Below, piece by piece: positions 9,328-18,348 of a stretch of 64,000 nucleotides of DNA (the stretch's first letter is position 1; each line of letters opens with the position of its first letter). The notes below the pieces were generated by a model. The model was not told the DNA's origin. It ran no database searches and saw nothing but the letters and a program-made list of their open reading frames with translations. The stretch covers positions 1,550,001 through 1,614,000 of the forward strand of contig NZ_CP118969.1 in assembly GCF_029023865.1 (NCBI RefSeq). Direction: 5' to 3'. The DNA is from Lactococcus lactis (lineage in GTDB: Bacteria > Bacillota > Bacilli > Lactobacillales > Streptococcaceae). Made by a program: the position numbers and the translations under genes.

Positions 9328-11262
9328 TTAGAATACTGTTTCTTCTTCCATTGTAAATTTCACATTATTTTCAATCCATTTACGACGAGGTTCAACTTTA
9401 TCCCCCATCAGTACTGAAACACGTTTCTCTGCTTGAGCTGCATCATCAATGGTCACTTGAATCAATGTCCGAGTTTCTGGGTCCATTGTTGTCTCCCAAA
9501 GTTGGTCAGCATTCATTTCTCCAAGTCCTTTATAACGTTGCAAATTAGCATTTTTACCAAATTGCTTGCGAAGTTCTGCTAACTCACCATCTGTCCAAGC
9601 ATACTCAATTTTTTCTTTTTTGCCTTTTCCTTCACTCATTTTATAAAGTGGTGGAAGGGCAATATAGACATGACCCGCTTCAACCAATGGTTTCATATAG
9701 CGATAGAAGAAAGTCAATAAGAGCGTTTGAATGTGTGCTCCATCAGTATCGGCATCGGTCATAATAATGATTTTGTCATAATTACGGTCGGTCAAGGTAA
9801 AATCTGCCCCAACGCCTGCACCAATGGTATAAATCATTGTATTGATTTCCTCATTTTTGAGAATATCTTGCATCTTAGCTTTTTCGGTGTTAATGACTTT
9901 ACCACGCAAAGGCAAAATGGCTTGGAATTTACGATCTCGTCCTTGTTTAGCGGACCCTCCGGCAGAATCTCCTTCGACCAAATAAAGTTCATTTTTATTT
10001 GGATTTTTTGTTTGAGCAGGGGTTAATTTACCAGACAAAAGTCCTTTGTCTTTTTTAGATTTCTTTCCATTTCGTGAATCTTCACGCGCTTTACGAGCCG
10101 CTTCACGAGCCTCACGGGCTTTGATTGCTTTACGAATCAAATTTTGCGCCAATTCGCCATTTTCCATCAAATAGAAACTTAGTTTCTCAGAAACCAAAGA
10201 ATCAACAACTGGACGAGCTAAAGGAGAACCCAATTTATCTTTGGTTTGTCCTTCAAATTGGAGATGTTCCTCAGGAATTAAAACTGACAAGACGGCTGTC
10301 AAACCTTCACGATAATCCGAACCTTCGAGATTTTTATCTTTCTCTTTGAGTAAATTTACTTTACGAGCATATTCATTCATTGCTTTCGTAATTGCCGTCT
10401 TCAAACCTGCTTCGTGCGTTCCGCCATCTTTTGTTCGGACATTATTGACGAATGAAAGAATGTTTTCTGAATAGCCATCATTATATTGAAGGGCAACTTC
10501 AACTTCAAAACCATCTTGTTTTCCTTCAAAATAAAGAACTGGAGTCAAACTGTCTTTATCTTCATTAAGATAAGAAACGAAATCTTGAACCCCATTTTCA
10601 TAATGAAATTCTTCTTTTTCATCTGTTCGTTTATCTTCAAGACTAATCGTCACTTCTTTTAAAAGAAAAGCAGACTCATTTAGTCGTTCTGAAATGATAT
10701 TATATTTAAATTCTGTTGTCGAAAAAATGCTAGAATCCGGCATGAAGGTAACTTTAGTTCCTGTTTTAGACTTTGGTGCTTTCCCAATTTTTTCTAAAGT
10801 TGTCGCTGGATGTCCACCATTTTCAAAACGTTGACGATAAACAGTCCCGTCACGAGTAATTTCAACTTCTAACCAAGTCGAGAGGGCATTTACGACTGAA
10901 GATCCAACACCATGGAGTCCACCAGAAGTTTTATAACCCCCTTGACCAAATTTACCACCTGCGTGCAAAATAGTAAAAATTACTTCCACAGTTGGAATAC
11001 CCATGGCGTGTTTCCCAACTGGCATTCCCCGTCCTTCATCTTCTACTGATAAAGAACCATCAGCATTAATGGTCACTGAAATTCTGTTACCAAAGCCAGA
11101 TAAAGCTTCATCAACCGCATTATCTACAATTTCCCAAACCAAATGGTGCAAACCAGTTCCGTCAGTTGATCCAATATACATTCCTGGACGTTTTCTGACA
11201 GCATCCAATCCTTCAAGAACCTGAATCGCACTGTCATCATAGTTATTAATATCTATTACCAT
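9328..11262 (-). CDS. parE: DNA topoisomerase IV subunit B
   Basis: The ATPase subunit of topoisomerase IV, 644 residues, the usual size. The GHKL ATP site includes E-I-V-D-N-A-V-D-E-A (Asn48), G-R-G-M-P-V and G-x-H-G-V-G-S. The transducer domain lies between. The TOPRIM domain has L-V-E-G-D-S-A-G-G-S-A (about residue 430) and the metal motif D-A-D-T-D-G (about 501-506), then P-L-x-K at the DNA-facing region. It starts V-I-D-I-N-N-Y-D-D after an ATG. It is divergent from plsY across 274 bases. A Chi heptamer lies inside the gene at 10083-10089. Confidence 0.97.
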   Translation of the reverse strand: MVIDINNYDDSAIQVLEGLDAVRKRPGMYIGSTDGTGLHHLVWEIVDNAVDEALSGFGNRISVTINADGSLSVEDEGRGMPVGKHAMGIPTVEVIFTILHAGGKFGQGGYKTSGGLHGVGSSVVNALSTWLEVEITRDGTVYRQRFENGGHPATTLEKIGKAPKSKTGTKVTFMPDSSIFSTTEFKYNIISERLNESAFLLKEVTISLEDKRTDEKEEFHYENGVQDFVSYLNEDKDSLTPVLYFEGKQDGFEVEVALQYNDGYSENILSFVNNVRTKDGGTHEAGLKTAITKAMNEYARKVNLLKEKDKNLEGSDYREGLTAVLSVLIPEEHLQFEGQTKDKLGSPLARPVVDSLVSEKLSFYLMENGELAQNLIRKAIKAREAREAARKAREDSRNGKKSKKDKGLLSGKLTPAQTKNPNKNELYLVEGDSAGGSAKQGRDRKFQAILPLRGKVINTEKAKMQDILKNEEINTMIYTIGAGVGADFTLTDRNYDKIIIMTDADTDGAHIQTLLLTFFYRYMKPLVEAGHVYIALPPLYKMSEGKGKKEKIEYAWTDGELAELRKQFGKNANLQRYKGLGEMNADQLWETTMDPETRTLIQVTIDDAAQAEKRVSVLMGDKVEPRRKWIENNVKFTMEEETVF

Positions 11263-11474
11263 TTATTTTCCTCTCATCGAAAGCCTATATCTTCTATCTA
11301 AATCACTATTTTTTTATCCACAATGAGCTAATAAAAAATATTCATCTTGATTATTGTACCTTGTTCAGAAAGCTTTGTCAAAGGACTGCTGACAATTTTT
11401 TCATCTAATAGTAAGAATTTTTCCAAAAGTAAGTGAAGATGTTTCAATATTGTCAGTAATCTTTATTAAAAATA

Positions 11475-11483
11475 TGATATAAT
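11475..11483 (+). promoter_or_regulatory. plsY promoter (extended -10)
   Basis: TG-A-TATAAT lies 53 bases before the plsY ATG. No convincing -35 is visible at 17 bases. A variant TTGTCAGTAA element lies just upstream. Confidence 0.5.
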
Positions 11484-11536
11484 TGTACAGTTAAAAGAGA
11501 TTATCGATTTTAAACGAAATAAACTTCGGAGAACTT

Positions 11537-12178
11537 ATGCTTACTATTATTCTTCTTCTCATTGCCAGCTATCTTTTAGGGGCAATTCCATTCGGCTTAT
11601 GGATTGGCAAGATTTTTTTCAAAAAAAATCTCCATGACTATGGCTCAGGAAATACTGGAACAACCAATACTTTTAGAATTCTAGGTGTAAAGGCAGGAAT
11701 TTCAGTTTTTGCTTTTGACTTACTAAAGGGGACACTTGCTACTCTTTTACCCCTTTTCTTCCATATCAATGGTGTTTCACCTCTAATTTTCGGTTTTCTT
11801 GCTGTCATTGGACATACTTTTTCAATATTCGACCGCTTTAAAGGTGGTAAAGCTGTTGCAACTTCTGCTGGTGTGATTCTTGGATTTAGTCCGCTCTTCT
11901 TAATTTACCTTCTTGTTGTCTTTATCATTGTCCTATGGCTTTTTAGCATGATTAGTCTCTCTAGTGTGATAGGTGCTGTATTTGCTTTATTGGGAATTCT
12001 TATTTTCCCTAGCATCGGATTTATTCTTACTTCCTACGACCTTTTATTCTCAATTATTATTTTTGTTTTAGCAATTATTATTATTTTACGACATAGAACA
12101 AATCTCAAAAGAATCAAAAATCATTGCGAATCCCTTGTCCCATTTGGTTTAAACTTATCAAAACAAAAAGAAAAATAG
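11537..12178 (+). CDS. plsY: Glycerol-3-phosphate acyltransferase PlsY
   Basis: An integral membrane enzyme that moves the acyl group from acyl-phosphate to glycerol-3-phosphate, the first step of phospholipid synthesis in Gram-positives. The length of 213 residues is normal. Conserved motifs are seen in order: [10 protein letters not shown] near the start, then G-S-G-N-T-G-T-T-N (about residues 37-45), then G-H-x-F-S and F-K-G-G-K-A-V-A-T in the middle loop (about 95-115). At least five hydrophobic segments are present. The TAG stop lies within the 5' arm of its own terminator. Confidence 0.95.
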   Translation: MLTIILLLIASYLLGAIPFGLWIGKIFFKKNLHDYGSGNTGTTNTFRILGVKAGISVFAFDLLKGTLATLLPLFFHINGVSPLIFGFLAVIGHTFSIFDRFKGGKAVATSAGVILGFSPLFLIYLLVVFIIVLWLFSMISLSSVIGAVFALLGILIFPSIGFILTSYDLLFSIIIFVLAIIIILRHRTNLKRIKNHCESLVPFGLNLSKQKEK

Positions 12179-12200
12179 CACAATATGTTGTGTTATTTTT
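12175..12200 (+). terminator. plsY terminator, overlapping a possible NrdR box
   Basis: A nine-pair stem (ATAGCACAA with TTGTGTTAT, one G-U pair) and a TATG loop, followed by TTTTATAATTTT. The same palindrome fits the NrdR box pattern, so the element may serve both roles. Confidence 0.6.
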
Positions 12201-12234
12201 ATAATTTTACATAATTCAACACAATATCTAGTAT
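12178..12234. promoter_or_regulatory. Candidate pair of NrdR boxes upstream of nrdH
   Basis: Two 16-base sites resemble the NrdR consensus (ACAC-wAtATaTw-GTGT). GCACAATATGTTGTGT at 12178-12193 is nearly perfect and ACACAATATCTAGTAT at 12219-12234 is weaker. Their centres are 41 bases apart, about four helical turns, on the same DNA face, just upstream of the nrdH promoter. NrdR represses ribonucleotide reductase genes in many bacteria. The usual spacing is about three turns, so this remains tentative. Confidence 0.4.
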
Positions 12235-12241
12235 CTTTAAT

Positions 12242-12270
12242 TTGACTAGATATTTTTTTTACGATAAAAT
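12242..12270 (+). promoter_or_regulatory. nrdH promoter
   Basis: TTGACT and TAAAAT separated by exactly 17 bases. The start of transcription would be near 12277, giving a leader of about 75 bases. Confidence 0.7.
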
Positions 12271-12289
12271 AAGACTATAAAAAGTTGAG

Positions 12290-12308
12290 AAAAAGTCAAA
12301 GACTTTTT
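12290..12308 (+). promoter_or_regulatory. Leader hairpin before nrdH
   Basis: AAAAAGTC and GACTTTTT form an eight-pair stem with an AAA loop in the 5' leader. The stem's own T-run makes it terminator-like, so it may attenuate, though there is no further U-tract. A strong AAAGGAG ribosome site follows. Confidence 0.45.
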
Positions 12309-12351
12309 ACTCTCACTAATAAAATACGTTTGTCCTCAAAGGAGATTTAAA

Positions 12352-12570
12352 ATGGTTACAGTCTATTCTAAAAACAATTGTATGCAATGCAAAATGGTCA
12401 AAAAATGGCTCTCAGAACATGAAATTGCCTTCGATGAAATCAATATCGATGAACAACCTGAATTTGTTGAAAAAGTGATTGAAATGGGATTTCGTGCTGC
12501 ACCTGTCATTACTAAAGATGACTTTGCCTTCTCTGGTTTCCGTCCTAGCGAATTAGCAAAGTTGGCTTAA
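12352..12570 (+). CDS. nrdH: Glutaredoxin-like redoxin NrdH
   Basis: A 72-residue redoxin that passes electrons, normally from thioredoxin reductase, to the class Ib ribonucleotide reductase. The redox pair is C-M-Q-C (Cys10 and Cys13). The NrdH-type C-terminus F-S-G-F-R-P-S-E-L is present and marks NrdH against ordinary glutaredoxins. The ribosome site AAAGGAG lies seven bases before the ATG. nrdI follows after one base. TrxB, the likely reductant, is encoded at 51556-52482. Confidence 0.95.
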   Translation: MVTVYSKNNCMQCKMVKKWLSEHEIAFDEINIDEQPEFVEKVIEMGFRAAPVITKDDFAFSGFRPSELAKLA

Positions 12571-12571
12571 T

Positions 12572-12994
12572 ATGAAACTTGCTTATTTCAGTGTGACTGG
12601 GCAAACACGTCGCTTTGTTTCCAAAACAAACTTACCAAATGTCGAAATCAGTCCTGACCATGATATAGAAATGAATGAACCTTTTCTTTTGATAACGCCA
12701 AGTTATGCCGAAGAATCTCCAACTGTTTCTAAATCAATAGATGTTATGGACCCTGTTTTTGACTTTATGGCTTATAATGATAATTATAAACATTGTCTAG
12801 GAATTATTGGTACAGGAAATCGTAATTTCGCAGGTATTTATATTTTTACTGCTAAAGAACTCTCTGCAAAATACCAAATTCCGCTTTTATATGATTTTGA
12901 GTTTAATGGTACACCAGCCGATGTTGCTGCTGTCGAAAAACTCACTACACAGCTTGACAAAGGAGCGAAAGTCACCTTCAAAAATCCGCTGTGA
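12572..12994 (+). CDS. nrdI: Flavodoxin-like NrdI
   Basis: A 140-residue flavodoxin-like protein that makes the oxidant used to build the dimanganese-tyrosyl radical in NrdF. The FMN phosphate loop reads S-V-T-G-Q-T-R-R-F (about residues 7-15). The later loops T-P-S-Y and [10 protein letters not shown] (about 91-100) are typical of the family. It follows nrdH by one base. A terminator-like hairpin lies directly after it, separating it from nrdE. Confidence 0.95.
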   Translation: MKLAYFSVTGQTRRFVSKTNLPNVEISPDHDIEMNEPFLLITPSYAEESPTVSKSIDVMDPVFDFMAYNDNYKHCLGIIGTGNRNFAGIYIFTAKELSAKYQIPLLYDFEFNGTPADVAAVEKLTTQLDKGAKVTFKNPL

Positions 12995-13000
12995 TTTTAT

Positions 13001-13035
13001 GGCTTCACCTTAATGAGTGAAGCCTCTTTATTTTT
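13001..13035 (+). terminator. Terminator between nrdI and nrdE
   Basis: The stem GGCTTCAC/GTGAAGCC has an eight-base loop and is followed by TCTTTATTTTT. It lies inside the expected nrdHIEF operon. A TATAAT at 13070-13075 lies before nrdE, so nrdE may have its own promoter. Confidence 0.75.
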
Positions 13036-13129
13036 AACTTTTTATTTCTATTAATTAGTTTGAACTTATTATAATATTAGAGTTCATCCCTCTGTTCTTT
13101 ATGGTTGAACGCTTTAAGAAAGGTCACTT

Positions 13130-15298
13130 ATGTCTCTAAAACAACTTAAAGATGTAACTTATTTCAAGCTTAATAACGAGATTAATATTCCCGTTAATGG
13201 TAGCATTCCTCTTGCTAAAGATAAAGAAGCAATTACTGCTTTTTTTAAAGAAAATGTCGAACCTAATCGTTATGAAGCCGATACATATATCGATAAACTC
13301 AATTGGCTCGTTAAAGAAGAATATCTAGAAGCTGAGTTTCTTGAAAAATATAAACCCGAATTCATTACCAATCTTCGGAAAGAATTGAGTAAATTTGAAT
13401 TTCATTTTGATTCATTTATGGCTGCTTACAAATTTTATAATCAATATGCCATGAAAAACAATGACGGTTCTCTCTATCTTGAAGATTTTGAAGATCGTGT
13501 GTTAATGAATGCTTTATACATGGCTGACGGCGATGAAAAATTAGCTAATAATCTTGCTTTTGCAATGATTAATCGTCGTTATCAACCTGCGACTCCGACT
13601 TTTCTAAATGCTGGACGTAAGCGTCGTGGTGAATTTGTTTCTTGTTTCCTTCTACAATTAACTGATGATATGAATTCAATTGGACGAACAATTAACTCTG
13701 CCTTGCAACTTTCTAAAAATGGTGGTGGTGTTGGTCTGAACCTGACTAATTTACGTGCTGCTGGTGCACCTATCAAAGGTTACGATGGAGTGGCAGCTGG
13801 TGTCGTTCCTGTCATGAAACTTTTTGAAGACGCCTTTTCTTATGCCAATCAATTGGGACAACGTCAAGGTGCTGGTGTTGTTTATTTATCACTATTCCAT
13901 CCAGATATTATGGAATTCTTGTCCACTAAAAAAGAAAATGCGGATGAAAAAATTCGTGTTAAAACACTCTCTCTTGGGGTTACTGTTCCTGATAAATTCT
14001 ATGAATTGGTTAAAAAGGGAGAAACAATGTATCTCTTTGAGCCATATTTTGTTGAAAAATATTATGGTAAACCTTTTGCCGAAGTCGATATTACAGCTGA
14101 ATATGACAAAATGGTAGCCAATCCAGAAATTCGTAAAACACCGATTAATGCCCGTGAACTTGAACAAGAACTTTCAAAACTTCAACAAGAATCTGGTTAT
14201 CCTTACATCGTAAATGTTGACACAGTCAATCAAGCTAACCCTGTTGATGGTGTAATTTCAATGTCTAACCTTTGTTCTGAAATTTTGCAAGTCCAAACGC
14301 CTTCTGTTTTGAACGATGACCAAACTTATAAGGTTGTTGGAACTGACGTCGCTTGTAACTTGGGTTCAACTAATGTTTTGAATATGATGACTTCTAGCAA
14401 TGAATTTGGAACTTCTATCGAAGCAATGGTTCGCGCTTTAACTTTCATCTCCGAAACTTCAAATCTCGATACTGTTCCAACTGTTCGTAAAGGTAATGAT
14501 GAAATGCATGCGATTGGGCTTGGAGCAATGGGCTTACATTCTTTCTTAGCACAAAATCAAATTCATTATGACAGCAAAGAAGCCGTTGAATTTACTAGTG
14601 TTTATTTCATGTTGTTAAACTATTATACTTTAGTGGCTTCAAATAAATTAGCTGTTGAAAAAGGGTCTAGCTTCAAGAATTTTGAAAAATCTGCCTATGC
14701 TGATGGTTCTTATTTTGATAAATATTTAACACATGATTATTTTGCAGCTGTCTCTCCTAAAGTTCAAGAACTTTTCAAAGGGATTGCTGTTCCAACAATC
14801 GAGGATTGGACTGCTTTACGTGACACAGTAAAAACTTCTGGACTCTATAATTCATATCGTATGGCAGTGGCTCCAAATGGTTCTATTTCTTATATCAATG
14901 ACTGTTCTTCTTCTATTCACCCAATTGTCAATCGCATCGAAGAACGTCAAGAAAAGAAAGTTGGGAAAATTTATTATCCAGCTGCTGGACTTGCCACTGA
15001 AACAATTCCTTATTACAAATCAGCTTATGATACAGATATGCGTGCAGTAATTGACGTTTATGCAGCTGCTACAGAACATGTTGACCAAGGTTTGTCACTC
15101 ACTTTATTTATGCGTTCAACTTTACCTGAAGGTCTCTATGAATGGAAAGTGGCAAATAATAAAATGACAACTCGTGACTTGTCTATTTTGCGTAACTATG
15201 CTTACAAAAAAGGAATCAAAACAATTTACTACATTCGTACATTTACTGACGACCAAGAAGAAGTCGGTGCTAACCAATGTGAAAGTTGCGTTATTTAA
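13130..15298 (+). CDS. nrdE: Class Ib ribonucleotide reductase alpha subunit
   Basis: The catalytic subunit that reduces ribonucleoside diphosphates to deoxyribonucleotides, 722 residues as usual for NrdE. The substrate-site cysteine is in V-S-C-F-L-L-Q (about residue 170). The active-site N-L-C-S-E-I (about 383-388) has the radical cysteine and glutamate, and N-G-S-I-S-Y-I-N-D-C follows near 585. The redox tail is C-E-S-C-V-I at the very end. The N-terminus lacks the ATP-cone of class Ia, as expected. AAAGG lies before the ATG. A 349-base gap separates it from nrdF, which is unusual for a subunit pair. Confidence 0.97.
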   Translation: MSLKQLKDVTYFKLNNEINIPVNGSIPLAKDKEAITAFFKENVEPNRYEADTYIDKLNWLVKEEYLEAEFLEKYKPEFITNLRKELSKFEFHFDSFMAAYKFYNQYAMKNNDGSLYLEDFEDRVLMNALYMADGDEKLANNLAFAMINRRYQPATPTFLNAGRKRRGEFVSCFLLQLTDDMNSIGRTINSALQLSKNGGGVGLNLTNLRAAGAPIKGYDGVAAGVVPVMKLFEDAFSYANQLGQRQGAGVVYLSLFHPDIMEFLSTKKENADEKIRVKTLSLGVTVPDKFYELVKKGETMYLFEPYFVEKYYGKPFAEVDITAEYDKMVANPEIRKTPINARELEQELSKLQQESGYPYIVNVDTVNQANPVDGVISMSNLCSEILQVQTPSVLNDDQTYKVVGTDVACNLGSTNVLNMMTSSNEFGTSIEAMVRALTFISETSNLDTVPTVRKGNDEMHAIGLGAMGLHSFLAQNQIHYDSKEAVEFTSVYFMLLNYYTLVASNKLAVEKGSSFKNFEKSAYADGSYFDKYLTHDYFAAVSPKVQELFKGIAVPTIEDWTALRDTVKTSGLYNSYRMAVAPNGSISYINDCSSSIHPIVNRIEERQEKKVGKIYYPAAGLATETIPYYKSAYDTDMRAVIDVYAAATEHVDQGLSLTLFMRSTLPEGLYEWKVANNKMTTRDLSILRNYAYKKGIKTIYYIRTFTDDQEEVGANQCESCVI

Positions 15299-15647
15299 TA
15301 CAACAGAAGCATTGGTGCTAAAGCATCTATTGCTTCTACGGAAGCCGCTAAGACGGACTTTCTATTTTCTTACTTGTTTTCATTCATTAAAGTATCGTCA
15401 ATGAATGAAAATGGGGTAAGCATTTGCGAAATGTTCTAAAACGATTATTGACATTAACTTTTGATAAATTATCGAAAGTTTTTGGTCTAATGAGTCCCTA
15501 TTTTTACTGACAGCTTCGTTGGTAAGTGAAAATTTACTGACAGAATTTATGACTAAGCTAAAAATACTGACAGTATTTTCTGTCAGTAAATAAATGAGAG
15601 AAAGGAATTGAGTTTGCCCTTTTTAAAGCAGGCTCATATCTTAAAAT
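15299..15647 (+). other. Structured 349-base gap between nrdE and nrdF
   Basis: There is no convincing gene. In order it holds: a seven-pair AGAAGCA/TGCTTCT stem starting near 15306; a perfect 12-pair hairpin TTTTCATTCATT/AATGAATGAAAA (15377-15388 and 15400-15411); a 12-pair stem with one mismatch (15456-15467 and 15469-15480) followed by TTTGG; and four exact ACTGACAG/CTGTCAGT elements (15506, 15536, 15566, 15580), the last two forming an inverted pair. A TTGACA at 15448-15453 has no matching -10. Just before nrdF there is AAAGGA with a 13-codon leader frame from TTG at 15614 to TGA at 15655. A processing or attenuation role is possible. Confidence 0.6.
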
Positions 15648-16625
15648 ATGTCTGAAACTGAAAATCTTACTGTCCCCACTTATTACAGTGCCATTGACTG
15701 GAATTCTATTGAGGATTCTATTGACAAATATACTTGGGAAAAATTAACAAGTCAATTTTGGTTAGATACTCGTGTTCCTGTATCTAACGATTTAGATGAT
15801 TGGCGTAAACTTCCTCAATTGGAACGTGATACCTTTGCTAAGGCCTTTGCTGGTTTGACATTGCTTGATACTTTGCAATCTGTTGATGGTGCTGAAGTGC
15901 TCAAACATGATGCAAGAACACCTCAAGAAATTGCCTGTTTCAACAATATTCAATTTATGGAATCTGTTCATGCAAAGTCTTATTCAACAATTTTTTCAAC
16001 TCTAAACACGAAAAAAGAAATTGAAGAACTTTTTAATTGGGTAGATACCAATGTTTATATGCAAACAAAAGCCGAAATCATCAATAAAATTTATGAATCT
16101 GGTACTCCTTTGCAAAAGAAAGTGGCTTCTGTTTTCCTTGAAACTTGCCTCTTCTACTCTGGTTTCTATACCCCTTTGCGCTATCTTGGAAATAACAAAA
16201 TGATTAACTCAGCGGAAATTATTAAATTAATTATTCGTGATGAGTCAGTTCACGGTACTTATATTGGTTACAAATTCCAACTTGGTTTTAATGAGTTATC
16301 TGAAGATGAGCAAGGTGAATTCCGTGATTGGATGTATGAATTGCTTTATCAACTTTATGAAAATGAAGAAAAATATTCGCATTTACTTTATGACAAAGTC
16401 GGTTGGACTGATGAAGCTTTAACTTTCTTGCGTTATAATGCCAATAAAGCTTTGATGAATCTTGGACAAGATCCACTTTTCCCTGATACCGCAGCAGACG
16501 TTAACCCAGTGGTTATGAATGGAATTTCAACTTCGTCATCAAACCACGACTTCTTCTCACAAGTTGGTAATTCATACCTTCTTGGTGAAGTGGAAGCCAT
16601 GTCTGATGAAGATTATGAGATCTAA
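15648..16625 (+). CDS. nrdF: Class Ib ribonucleotide reductase beta subunit
   Basis: The radical-carrying subunit, 325 residues. Metal ligands are visible in D-G-A-E-V-L-K-H (Asp/Glu and E-x-x-H type), in F-M-E-S-V-H-A-K-S-Y and in R-D-E-S-V-H-G-T-Y. The tyrosyl-radical region is in the helix around D-A-R-T. The C-terminus ends in an acidic tail (E-A-M-S-D-E-D-Y-E-I) that docks to NrdE. No good ribosome site precedes the ATG. The only strong one (AAAGGA at 15601-15606) is 41 bases upstream and would serve a 13-codon leader frame that overlaps the nrdF start by eight bases. Translational coupling is therefore possible. Confidence 0.96.
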   Translation: MSETENLTVPTYYSAIDWNSIEDSIDKYTWEKLTSQFWLDTRVPVSNDLDDWRKLPQLERDTFAKAFAGLTLLDTLQSVDGAEVLKHDARTPQEIACFNNIQFMESVHAKSYSTIFSTLNTKKEIEELFNWVDTNVYMQTKAEIINKIYESGTPLQKKVASVFLETCLFYSGFYTPLRYLGNNKMINSAEIIKLIIRDESVHGTYIGYKFQLGFNELSEDEQGEFRDWMYELLYQLYENEEKYSHLLYDKVGWTDEALTFLRYNANKALMNLGQDPLFPDTAADVNPVVMNGISTSSSNHDFFSQVGNSYLLGEVEAMSDEDYEI

Positions 16626-16643
16626 TTAAACAAATTTAAGAGT

Positions 16644-16687
16644 CTGTCAGTAAATAAGTAAAAACTTATTGACTGACAGCTTTTTTT
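16644..16687 (+). terminator. nrdF terminator built from CTGTCAGT elements
   Basis: CTGTCAGT at 16644-16651 and ACTGACAG at 16672-16679 form the stem base, with an inner ATAAGT/ACTTAT stem and AAAA loop, followed by seven T. This is a clear case of the dispersed element acting as a terminator. Confidence 0.85.
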
Positions 16688-16694
16688 AGCAAAA

Positions 16695-16720
16695 AAAAGA
16701 GAAGATTTAACTTCTCTTTT
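16695..16720. terminator. ftsX terminator, possibly bidirectional
   Basis: The stem AAAAGAGAAG/CTTCTCTTTT with loop ATTTAA lies just past the ftsX stop, with A- and T-runs on both sides. Confidence 0.85.
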
Positions 16721-16727
16721 ATTTTTA

Positions 16728-17663
16728 TTAAATTTTAAGGAAACGACGCATTGATAAGAGGGCTCCAAATGAACCAATCAAAATACCAATCACGGCCATC
16801 AATCCAACTATTGCAGGAATGAATTGATTTGTCGCATACATTTCAAGCTTTTGTGATTGAAGACTTGGTGTCAAGCTAACAAAAGCAAGGCGGTAAGCCC
16901 AAGCAACAATAAGTCCTGGAATAATTGAACCTAAAAGTCCAACCCAAGCGCCTTCCAAGAAGAAAGGCCAACGGATATAACCATTTTTAGCCCCAACCAG
17001 ACGCATAATTTGAATTTCACGTTGTCTTGATAGGATAGTAATTCGAATGGTGTTAGAAATCAAGAAGACAGCAACGAAAATTAACAGAATAGCCGCTGCA
17101 GTTCCCCAAGTTCGAATTCCCTGAGCAATTTGGAAAAGTTTTGCAGTATTTGCACCACCATAAGTAGCTTTTTCAATTCCTGAAAGTTTTGATATTTTTG
17201 AAGTGACTGATTTTACATTTGCTGGTTTATCAGCTTCAACAATATAAGCATCGTAAAGTGGATTGGCATCACCTTTAAAGAGATTCCAGTTATTTCCTAA
17301 GGCCTTTGTTAGTCCTTTCAACTGAGCTTCTTTACTTGAAAAAGTAACAGTTTTTACATTAGGAACTTTTTTGATTGAATCGTAAATCTTCAGGTGGTCA
17401 GGATTATTGATTGTTTTTTTATTATCTTTTGGATCTTGAATTTTTGTCTCTTGATCATGAACATCTAATTTCATGTAGGCAACAATCCGAACATTGTTTT
17501 CAATCCCATTAGATATTTTTGAAGTATTCAAGATAACTGAAAGGAAAAGTCCAACTAAAACTAAAGTAATTGTTACTGATGAAACAGCCGCAACTGTCAT
17601 CCAACCATTACGTTTTAAGTTTTTGAGCGACTCCAAAAGGTGTTTGAAGAAATTTCTAATCAT
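16728..17663 (-). CDS. ftsX: Cell-division membrane protein FtsX
   Basis: The membrane partner of the ATPase FtsE. FtsEX links the division ring to peptidoglycan hydrolases outside the cell. I place the start at 17663 (M-I-R-N-F-F-K-H), which gives 311 codons with the stop, because AGGAAGGAG lies upstream at the right distance and homologues begin there. A longer frame opens upstream inside ftsE. The protein has one N-terminal membrane segment, a large outer loop (about residues 55-175) and three C-terminal segments. The FtsX-type R-Q-R-E-I-Q-I-M-R-L-V-G motif is present. The ATG overlaps the ftsE stop by eight bases. Confidence 0.95.
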   Translation of the reverse strand: MIRNFFKHLLESLKNLKRNGWMTVAAVSSVTITLVLVGLFLSVILNTSKISNGIENNVRIVAYMKLDVHDQETKIQDPKDNKKTINNPDHLKIYDSIKKVPNVKTVTFSSKEAQLKGLTKALGNNWNLFKGDANPLYDAYIVEADKPANVKSVTSKISKLSGIEKATYGGANTAKLFQIAQGIRTWGTAAAILLIFVAVFLISNTIRITILSRQREIQIMRLVGAKNGYIRWPFFLEGAWVGLLGSIIPGLIVAWAYRLAFVSLTPSLQSQKLEMYATNQFIPAIVGLMAVIGILIGSFGALLSMRRFLKI

Positions 17664-18348
17664 CGTAGCCGTAAACTCCTTCCTCTTGGTCGCGGACAAT
17701 TCGTCCGTTTTCAATTGCGATAACACGATGTTTTAAAGTGTTAACGATTTGGCTATTGTGGGTTGCCATCAAAATGGTTGTCCCTTGAAGATTAATTTTT
17801 TCAAGCAGATTCATGATTTCCCAAGAGTTTTCAGGGTCTAAGTTCCCTGTAGGTTCATCAGCAATCAATACTTTTGGTGCATTGGCAATTGAACGAGCAA
17901 TTGCTACACGCTGCTGTTCCCCACCTGAGAGTTCATTTGGAAATGAACGAATTTTGTGTTTCAGACCAACAAGGTCAAGCACTTCATTCACTCGTTTTTT
18001 AATTTCACGAGGACTTTTCCCAATAACTTCCATGGCGTAAGAGATATTTTCAAAAACAGTTTTCTTTGGCAAAAGTTTATAGTCTTGGAAAACAACTCCA
18101 ACAGAGCGACGAAGCATTGGCACATCACGACGTTTTAATTTAGATAAATCATATTGCGCAACTGTTCCAGAACCACGGTCAATCTTTAATTCACGATAAA
18201 GTAGTTTGATAAAGGTCGATTTCCCGGCTCCTGATGGACCAACGATATAGGTAAATTCTCCCGGCTCAATTTCAAGCGAGATATTACGCAAAGCCGTTGT
18301 TCCATTAGAATATTTCTTGGAAACATTGCTTAATTTTATAATACTCAT
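17656..18348 (-). CDS. ftsE: Cell-division ATP-binding protein FtsE
   Basis: An ABC-type ATPase, 230 residues. Walker A is G-P-S-G-A-G-K-S-T (about 37-45), the Q-loop is V-V-F-Q-D-Y-K, the signature is L-S-G-G-E-Q-Q-R, and Walker B is L-I-A-D-E-P-T-G-N-L-D, followed by the switch His in A-T-H-N. It acts with FtsX in the next gene, overlapping it by eight bases. A GGAAAGG site precedes the ATG. Transcription probably starts near 18558 at an extended -10 that abuts the prfB terminator, giving a leader of about 210 bases with a strong hairpin. Confidence 0.96.
   Translation of the reverse strand: MSIIKLSNVSKKYSNGTTALRNISLEIEPGEFTYIVGPSGAGKSTFIKLLYRELKIDRGSGTVAQYDLSKLKRRDVPMLRRSVGVVFQDYKLLPKKTVFENISYAMEVIGKSPREIKKRVNEVLDLVGLKHKIRSFPNELSGGEQQRVAIARSIANAPKVLIADEPTGNLDPENSWEIMNLLEKINLQGTTILMATHNSQIVNTLKHRVIAIENGRIVRDQEEGVYGYDD

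Noticed and set aside
15174-15404. Open frame across the end of nrdE into the gap
   Set aside because: It is out of frame with nrdE, has odd composition and no start signal. The gap is better explained by hairpins.
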